In this document: piece after piece, positions 41,556 through 46,375 of the stretch
Position numbering within the stretch: the stretch's first letter is position 1
Layout of the letters: the number at the start of each line of letters is the position of its first letter
Source of the DNA: Actinomyces culturomici
GTDB taxonomy: Bacteria > Actinomycetota > Actinomycetes > Actinomycetales > Actinomycetaceae
Direction of reading: 5' to 3'
Assembly: GCF_900499005.1 (NCBI RefSeq)
Contig: NZ_LS991317.1
Coordinates: 315,223-361,597, forward strand
Length of the DNA: 46,375 nucleotides
The notes under the pieces: generated by a model
What the model saw: the letters and a program-made list of their open reading frames with translations, nothing else
Told to the model about the DNA's origin: nothing
Databases searched by the model: none
Program-made: the position numbers and the translations under genes

Positions 41556-42317
41556 TCAGGCGCCCTCGACGAGGTCGGCGAGGGCCTCCGGATCGCGGAC
41601 GGCGATCCACCGGCGCCCCGCCTCGACGATCCCGGACTTCCGCCACGCCGACATCGTCCGCGAGACCGACTCGGTCGAAGTCGATGCGAGCTTCGCGAGA
41701 TCGGCTCGCCCGAGGGGGACTTGGAGGAGGAGCGAGCCGTCCTCCTGCTCCTCTCCGATCCGCTCGGCGAGCCCGAGGAGGAGCGAGGCGAGCCGCTGGG
41801 GGACCGAGCGCCTCGCGTGGAGGGCTCCGCGTCCGCGCGCTTCGATGAGCTGGGAGCCCACGTCCTCGAGGAGCGAGAGGCCGACGCCCGGATGAGCGGA
41901 GACGAGGCGGCGCAGCAGCGCGTCGTCGATGGCGATCGCGCAGGTCGTCGTCAGCGCCCGCGCCCCCTGCTCGTGGGCGGCCGCGGGATCGGCCGAGAGC
42001 GCGCCGAGCATGTCGCCGGGGCTGCGCAGATCGGTCATCGACTCCTCGCCGTCGGCCCCGAGCGTCGTGAGGGCGACGACCCCCGCGGCGATCACCCACA
42101 CCGAGGAGGCGGGATCGCCCTGGTGGTAGAGGTTCTCGCCCGCGTTCCACGAGTGCTCGACGACGCATTCGACGAGGTCGTCGAGGACGTGGTCGTCGAG
42201 GCCTTTGAACCAGCGCGAGCGCGCGAGGACCGCGCGCTTCGTCGCCGTCGAGCAGCCGTGCGAGTGCTCGCACCCGGAGTCGACGGGGGAGTGACGGCGG
42301 TGCTCGTGGGCGCTCAT
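41556..42317 (-). CDS. Crp/Fnr family transcriptional regulator
   Basis: This 253-residue protein has an N-terminal cyclic-nucleotide-binding-like beta roll (about 35-150, with LYHQGDPASSVWVIAAGVVA) and a C-terminal winged HTH. The recognition helix contains TESVSR (Glu216, Ser219, Arg220), the E..SR pattern that reads TTGA half-sites in FNR. The N-terminus is His/Cys-rich (CEHSHGC, Cys16 and Cys22), with further Cys51 and Cys126. Cys16-x5-Cys22 and Cys126 resemble three of the four FNR cluster ligands. Start is the ATG at 42317. It is divergent from the metallochaperone and P-type ATPase genes, which it probably controls with itself. Confidence 0.92.
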   Translation of the reverse strand: MSAHEHRRHSPVDSGCEHSHGCSTATKRAVLARSRWFKGLDDHVLDDLVECVVEHSWNAGENLYHQGDPASSVWVIAAGVVALTTLGADGEESMTDLRSPGDMLGALSADPAAAHEQGARALTTTCAIAIDDALLRRLVSAHPGVGLSLLEDVGSQLIEARGRGALHARRSVPQRLASLLLGLAERIGEEQEDGSLLLQVPLGRADLAKLASTSTESVSRTMSAWRKSGIVEAGRRWIAVRDPEALADLVEGA

Positions 42318-42368
42318 GGCCCCAGCATGCACCGCATTCGGCCGCCCCGCGAGGCGTCGAGTCATTAA

Positions 42369-42382
42369 TTGACGTCCGTCAT
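42369..42382. promoter_or_regulatory. FNR-type dyad in the divergent regulatory region
   Basis: TTGACGTCCGTCAT fits the TTGAY-N4-RTCAA plan of FNR-like regulators, one base off in the right arm. It lies 52 bp upstream of the regulator start and 95 bp upstream of the HMA gene. The adjoining TTAATGA on the minus strand could be a -10. Matches the recognition residues of the adjacent regulator. Confidence 0.55.
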
Positions 42383-42476
42383 GGAGAGCGTCCCCGGGGT
42401 GGAGGAGTCTACGGGTCATCGGGGCGACCGCCCCGGCCGATTGCCCGAACAGGAGCCCGATGAAAAGGAGTTCCCC

Positions 42477-42755
42477 ATGTCCCTCAGCTTCTTCCCCGCC
42501 ACCGCCCCCGCCAAGGCGGAGATCGCCCCCGAGCGCCTCACCCGCACGGTCCTGCGCGCCAAGGGCTTCTCCTGCCCGTCCTGCGTCCGCTCGATCGAGG
42601 GCCGCGTCGGCGCCCTCGACGGCGTCGCCAAGGTGGAGGTCCAGTTCGCGAACTCGAAGATCGTCATCGACCACGACCCGGAGGTCGTGAGTGTCGACGA
42701 GCTCGTCCGTGCCGTCGCCGATGCGGGCTACGAGTCCGCCCCCTCCGCCTTCTGA
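42477..42755 (+). CDS. Heavy-metal-associated (HMA) domain protein, CopZ-like metallochaperone
   Basis: This 92-residue protein has a metal-binding ferredoxin-like domain: AKGFSCPSCVRSIEGRVGAL with CxxC at Cys33 and Cys36, followed by ANSKIVIDHDPEVVSVDELV. Such proteins carry Cu+ or other soft metals to P1B ATPases. The 25 residues before the domain are unusual and hydrophobic/Ala-rich. AAAAGGAG precedes the ATG at 42477. The P-type ATPase starts 38 bases downstream, which implies an operon. Confidence 0.9.
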   Translation: MSLSFFPATAPAKAEIAPERLTRTVLRAKGFSCPSCVRSIEGRVGALDGVAKVEVQFANSKIVIDHDPEVVSVDELVRAVADAGYESAPSAF

Positions 42756-42793
42756 TCCCCCGGCACCGGTCGACGAACTGGAAGGAGACACCG

Positions 42794-44872
42794 ATGACCA
42801 CGACCCTCGCCGCGCCGGCCGGCGCCGACGCCACTCCCGCAACCGCTCCCACGACGCCCGCCCAGAACAACCGTCCGGAGGCCCCCGCCTCGGCCTCCAC
42901 CTCCCCGATCGTCGACGAGGACGCGGCCGCCCCCGGAACCCCGGGTCGCCTCCGCCGCCTCGGCCGGGCGCTCGCGGCGCCCCGGTGGCGCCGGCCCCTG
43001 TGGGCGGGCGGACTCATTCTCCTCGGCAAGGTCCTCGTCCCCGCGGTTCTCGCCCCGATCGGCGGGCGCGGCGCGGCCGGGATCGCCGGGGACTGGATCG
43101 CCGAAGGCGCCCTCGTCCTCGCCGCCCTCATCGCCCTCGTCCCGATCGCGCAAAAGGCGTGGCGGGCGGCGCGCGCGAAGCAGATGTCGATCGACGTCCT
43201 CGTCACCATCGCGACCGTCGGCGCCCTCGTGATCGGCGAGGTGTGGGAGGCGGCCGCCGTCACCTTCCTCTTCCTCGTCGGGCACGCCCTCGAGGAGACG
43301 ACGCTCGCCTCGACGCGCTCGGCGCTCGACGAGCTCATCGCGTCGGTGCCCGCGACCGCCCTCGTCGTCCGCGACGGCCGCAGGGTCGAGGTCCCCGCCT
43401 GGGCCGTCGAGCGCGGGGAGCGGGTCGTCATCGCGGACGGGGCGCGCATCCCCGTCGACGGGGTCCTCCTCGAGGGCGCGGGCAGCGTCGACGAGGCCGG
43501 GATCACCGGCGAGCCCCTCCCGCGCGAGGTCGGGGTCGGGGATTCCGTCCACGCGGGGACGACCGCCCGCGGCGCGTTCCTCCTCGAGGCGACCCGCGTC
43601 GGAGCGGACACGACGGTCGCGAAGATCGTCGCCCGCGTCGAGGACGCGCAGAACGCGAAGGCGCGCGTCCAGACCTTCATGGAGTCCTTCTCCGCCTGGT
43701 ACACGCCCGCGATCGTCGTCGCCTCGATCGTCCTCGGGATCCTCACTCGCGACGTCCGGCTCGCTCTCACGCTCCTCGTCATCTCGTGCCCGGGCGCCCT
43801 CGTCATCTCGATCCCCGTCGCCACGGTCGCCGGCATCGGGGCGGGCGCGAAGCGCGGCATTCTGATCCGCGGCGGCGACAAGCTCGAGGCCGCGGCGAAG
43901 GTCGACGTCGTCGCCCTCGACAAGACGGGGACCCTGACGAAGGGCCGCCCCGCGGTCGTCGCGGTCCTCCCCGCTCCCGCCGTCGGCCCGTCCGCCTCCT
44001 CCCCGTCCTCCTTCGCGATCGACGAGGACGCCCTTCTCGAATCGGCCGCCGCCCTGGAAGCGTCGTCGGCGCACCCGCTCGCCGAGGCGGTCCTCGAGGC
44101 CGCTCACGCGAAGGGGATCGATCCGGCGACCCGGAATGCCACCGAGGTCGAGTCGGTGACGGGCCGGGGCCTGAAGGGCCTCGTGGGGGGCCGCCGCGTC
44201 CTCGTCGGCACCGCCCGATTCCTCGCGGAGGAGGGCATCGACCTCACCGGCTTCGATCCGGCCGCGATCGGCTCGGCCACCCCGGTCCTCGTCGGGGTCG
44301 AGGGCGTCTACCGGGGCGCGATCCTCATCGCCGATGAAGTCCGTCCCGATGCCGCCGGCCTGGTCGCCGGCCTGCGGAGGCTCGGCGTCAAGCGGATCGT
44401 CATGCTCACCGGTGACCGGAGGGACGCCGCCGAGGAGATCGCCCGGGCGACCGGCGTCGACGAGATGCGCGCCGAGCTCCTCCCGGAGGACAAGGTCGCG
44501 GCCCTCGAGGATCTGCGGGCCCACGGGGCCAGGATCGCGATGATCGGGGACGGCGTCAACGACGCCCCGGCGCTCGCGACCGCCGACATCGGGATCGCGA
44601 TGGGCGCGTCCGGGTCGAATCTCGCGATCGAGGCGGCGGATATCGCGGTCCTGCGCGACGAGATCGGCGCGGTCGCCGAGGGCCTCGGCCTGGCGAGGCG
44701 CACGGCCGCGGTGATGCGCGCGAATGTCGTCATCGCCATCGCGGTCGTCGCGCTCCTCATCGCCGGAGTCGTCGCCGGTGGCGTGACGATGGCGATCGGG
44801 ATGCTCGTCCATGAGGCCTCGGTGCTCGTCGTCATCCTCAACGCGATCCGGCTGCTGCGCGTCAAGGGGTGA
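42794..44872 (+). CDS. P1B-type heavy-metal translocating ATPase with CPG motif
   Basis: This 692-residue pump has about eight helices, an A domain with GSVDEAGITGEPLP, the phosphorylation motif DKTGTLTKG (Asp376), AHPLAEA and GDGVNDAPALATADIGIAMG. The metal-binding helix motif is SCPGALVISIP (Cys332-Pro-Gly), not CPC, CPH or SPC. The last helix carries HEASVLVV (His673-Glu674). No metal-binding HMA domain is fused at the N-terminus; the separate HMA protein upstream probably fills that role. The first 55 residues are Ala/Pro/Thr-rich. Metal specificity (Zn, Co, Cu or other) cannot be read from known motif classes. Confidence 0.93.
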   Translation: MTTTLAAPAGADATPATAPTTPAQNNRPEAPASASTSPIVDEDAAAPGTPGRLRRLGRALAAPRWRRPLWAGGLILLGKVLVPAVLAPIGGRGAAGIAGDWIAEGALVLAALIALVPIAQKAWRAARAKQMSIDVLVTIATVGALVIGEVWEAAAVTFLFLVGHALEETTLASTRSALDELIASVPATALVVRDGRRVEVPAWAVERGERVVIADGARIPVDGVLLEGAGSVDEAGITGEPLPREVGVGDSVHAGTTARGAFLLEATRVGADTTVAKIVARVEDAQNAKARVQTFMESFSAWYTPAIVVASIVLGILTRDVRLALTLLVISCPGALVISIPVATVAGIGAGAKRGILIRGGDKLEAAAKVDVVALDKTGTLTKGRPAVVAVLPAPAVGPSASSPSSFAIDEDALLESAAALEASSAHPLAEAVLEAAHAKGIDPATRNATEVESVTGRGLKGLVGGRRVLVGTARFLAEEGIDLTGFDPAAIGSATPVLVGVEGVYRGAILIADEVRPDAAGLVAGLRRLGVKRIVMLTGDRRDAAEEIARATGVDEMRAELLPEDKVAALEDLRAHGARIAMIGDGVNDAPALATADIGIAMGASGSNLAIEAADIAVLRDEIGAVAEGLGLARRTAAVMRANVVIAIAVVALLIAGVVAGGVTMAIGMLVHEASVLVVILNAIRLLRVKG

Positions 44873-44988
44873 GTCGACTGGTAGGCCCGTCCGGATGGGG
44901 GCCCAACAGGCCCGGTGAGATCGTCCGATCGCACCCGCCCGGAAGGCGCGGACGGTCCGGATGGCCCGTCGAGTCCGAACCCGTGATG

Positions 44989-45052
44989 AGTGGAGGGGTT
45001 GACGACAAGTGGTGGGGATACACCCCCTCCGCATGTCGCCAACCCCTCCACT
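44989..45052. terminator. Long inverted repeat between convergent ATPase and RarD-like genes
   Basis: 21-bp arms (44989-45009 and 45032-45052; AGTGGAGGGGTTG at the outer end) match at 19 or more positions, with further pairing inside the spacer. Likely a bidirectional terminator or a palindromic repeat. The rest of the 275-bp interval (44873-45147) shows no gene. Confidence 0.6.
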
Positions 45053-45147
45053 GACGTGCGGGGCGGGCCCGAACGGGCATGCGCAGCGGCCCGCAACGGG
45101 CGCGAGTGGGGCCTGTGCGCGGGTCCGCGCAGAGGTGCCACGGGCTC

Positions 45148-46179
45148 TCAGTCCTCCGCGTCCTCGGCATCGGCCCCGTTCTCGGGGCCGGCCCCGACCT
45201 CGTCGATCGGAAGCGAGCGGAGGAGGCGGCGCTGACGGCGCGCCGCGACGAGGAGGTCGGCGGTGAGGGCTCCGAGTGCGAGCCACACGACGGCGGTGGC
45301 GATCCAGCGGATCGGCTCCATCGGCTCGTGGAAGACCGCGACGCCGATGAGCATCTGCGTGCCCGGGGAGACGTACTGGATGAACCCGAGGGTGCCGAGC
45401 GTCAGGCCCTTCGCGGCGGTCGCGAACATGATGAGCGGGATGACCGTGATGAGGCCCGCGCCGATGAGGAGCGCGAGGTGGGCGGCCGGGGAGATCGGGG
45501 CCGAGGACCCCTGGGCGGCAAGGCGCTGGAGCGAGGTGCGCCCGTTGAGAGCGAGGTAGCCGAAGTAGACGAGGAGGAACGGGGCGACGGTCGCGGTCTC
45601 GATCGCCATGCCGGCGAGAGGGTCGACCTTCGCCGCGACGTCCTTCTTCACGAGGGAGTAGAGGCCGAAGCTCAGCGCGAGGGCGAGCGAGATGACGGGC
45701 ACGCGGCCCTCGCCGATGACGAGGATGACGACGGCGACGGCGCCGAGCGCGAGGGCGAGCGTCTGGAGGGGCGTGATCCGCTCCCGCAGGACGACGAGGC
45801 CGAGGGCCACCGTGACGAGCGGGTTGATGAAGTAGCCGATCGCCGCGTCGACCGTGTGTCCCGTGAGGATCGCGAAGACGTAGGTCGACCAGTTGACGAC
45901 GATGAGGACGCCGGCGATCGAGAGGCGCGACAGTGCCCTCCGGTCGGCGATCGCCGCCTTGAGGGCGGGGAGTCGGTGGAGGAGCCCGATCGCGAGCGCG
46001 CACCACGCGAGCCCCCAGAAGGCGCGGTGGACGATGACCTCGACGGCGCCGGCGGGCGCGAGGAGGTGGAAGTAGAGGGGGAAGAAGCCCCAGATGATGT
46101 AGACGCCGAGGCCGAGGGCGAGCGCCTTCGGGTCGTTGCCCGAGGTCGGGCGGGAGGCGGTGGCGGGGTCGGCGGTCAT
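45148..46179 (-). CDS. RarD/EamA family permease
   Basis: This 343-residue membrane protein has about ten helices in two EamA repeats. The start region GLGVYIIWGFFPLYFHLLAP, VIVHRAFWGLAWC, and LGTLGFIQYVSPGTQMLIGV are typical of RarD-like drug/metabolite transporters (chloramphenicol-sensitive protein family). The substrate is unknown. The ATG at 46179 follows GAAGGTGAAG; a GTG two codons upstream (46185) is possible. An acidic tail ends the protein. Confidence 0.92.
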   Translation of the reverse strand: MTADPATASRPTSGNDPKALALGLGVYIIWGFFPLYFHLLAPAGAVEVIVHRAFWGLAWCALAIGLLHRLPALKAAIADRRALSRLSIAGVLIVVNWSTYVFAILTGHTVDAAIGYFINPLVTVALGLVVLRERITPLQTLALALGAVAVVILVIGEGRVPVISLALALSFGLYSLVKKDVAAKVDPLAGMAIETATVAPFLLVYFGYLALNGRTSLQRLAAQGSSAPISPAAHLALLIGAGLITVIPLIMFATAAKGLTLGTLGFIQYVSPGTQMLIGVAVFHEPMEPIRWIATAVVWLALGALTADLLVAARRQRRLLRSLPIDEVGAGPENGADAEDAED

Positions 46180-46235
46180 CTTCACCTTCGGGCGGTCGGG
46201 GCGTTACGGGTTCACATCATCGTCGCGCCGGGTCG

Positions 46236-46375
46236 CTGTCTCCTCTACACATCTGACGCTGCCGGCGAATAGGGAGGGGTAGATCCCGGTGGGCGCCGTG
46301 TCCCGTACAAACAAACAAGCCCAACATCTGGCGCCAGGGGCACATAGAGATGCACAAGCGCGCACGTAAGCCAGA
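46236..46375. other. Sequencing-adapter read-through at contig end (not genomic)
   Basis: From 46236 the sequence follows the Nextera read-through adapter (CTGTCTCTTATACACATCT, then GACGCTGCCGACGA). An 8-base index-like ATAGGGAG (46269-46276) comes next, then a mutated copy of the P5-side adapter ending near 46305. All differences are A/T to G/C. The remaining 70 bases look like low-quality read tail. The translated peptide LLYTSDAAGE is the familiar adapter artefact. Confidence 0.93.

Noticed and set aside
37952..41848. A 1298-codon plus-strand frame over the MATE gene and dnaB
   Set aside because: Low-complexity Arg/Glu/Gly translation that runs through two real genes on different strands.
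46236..46272. Coding sequence end reading LLYTSDAAGE
   Set aside because: It is translated adapter read-through, not a gene.

Overview
This window is the chromosomal origin region of a very GC-rich actinobacterium. The order rpmH-dnaA-dnaN-recF-DciA(DUF721)-gyrB-gyrA-DUF3566-tRNA-Ile-tRNA-Ala, the DLW-39-type small protein, the DUF6049 protein beside MurJ, GTG starts and a Gly/Gln-rich SSB all fit Actinomycetota. The compact accessory content suggests an Actinomycetaceae-type organism (Actinomyces/Schaalia); the genus is inference. The window ends at a contig end: from about 46236 the sequence is a mutated Illumina Nextera adapter, not genome.

Bases 1-12.1 kb are the conserved replication core. 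yidD (partial), rnpA and rpmH are transcribed leftward. dnaA, dnaN, recF, the DciA-type helicase-operator gene, gyrB, gyrA and a DUF3566 membrane protein run rightward, often with 4-bp overlaps. tRNA-Ile(GAT), a 45-aa DLW-39-like gene and tRNA-Ala(TGC) follow, closed by a strong terminator. DnaA-box-like sequences fill both the rpmH-dnaA and dnaA-dnaN intervals; the latter is the best oriC candidate.

Bases 12.2-22.5 kb are accessory: an ABC-F ATPase, a DUF2974 hydrolase-like protein, a GlsB/YeaQ membrane protein, a translationally overlapping vanZ-like/ychJ-like/PAP2 operon, an NmrA-like oxidoreductase, an LLM flavin oxidoreductase behind a palindromic operator-like site, a YeiH-type permease and an intact IS30-family element. 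The IS is inserted in a copy of a palindromic repeat found at other gene ends in the window.

Bases 22.5-31.3 kb carry the envelope and RNA-maturation block trxB, a MurJ-associated discoidin-like membrane protein, murJ, a DUF6049 protein and a Nudix hydrolase (leftward), with pcnA diverging. In mycobacteria this block lies on the other side of oriC. gnd and a class A PBP with a Gly/Thr repeat tail follow. A 0.7-kb gene-free stretch then holds 94-bp tandem repeats whose hairpin stem covaries.

Bases 36.2-46.2 kb hold rpsF-ssb-rpsR-rplI (leftward, head-on to replication from oriC), a MATE exporter and dnaB behind a second DnaA-box cluster. After these come a metal/redox island (Crp/Fnr regulator diverging from an HMA metallochaperone and a P1B-type ATPase with an unusual CPG motif) and a RarD/EamA permease. 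Most convergent gene pairs are separated by long intergenic hairpins, probably bidirectional terminators. DciA and DnaB, DnaA and its boxes, gyrase, SSB and the clamp make one replication neighbourhood; TrxB, MurJ, the PBP and the discoidin-like protein make an envelope neighbourhood.
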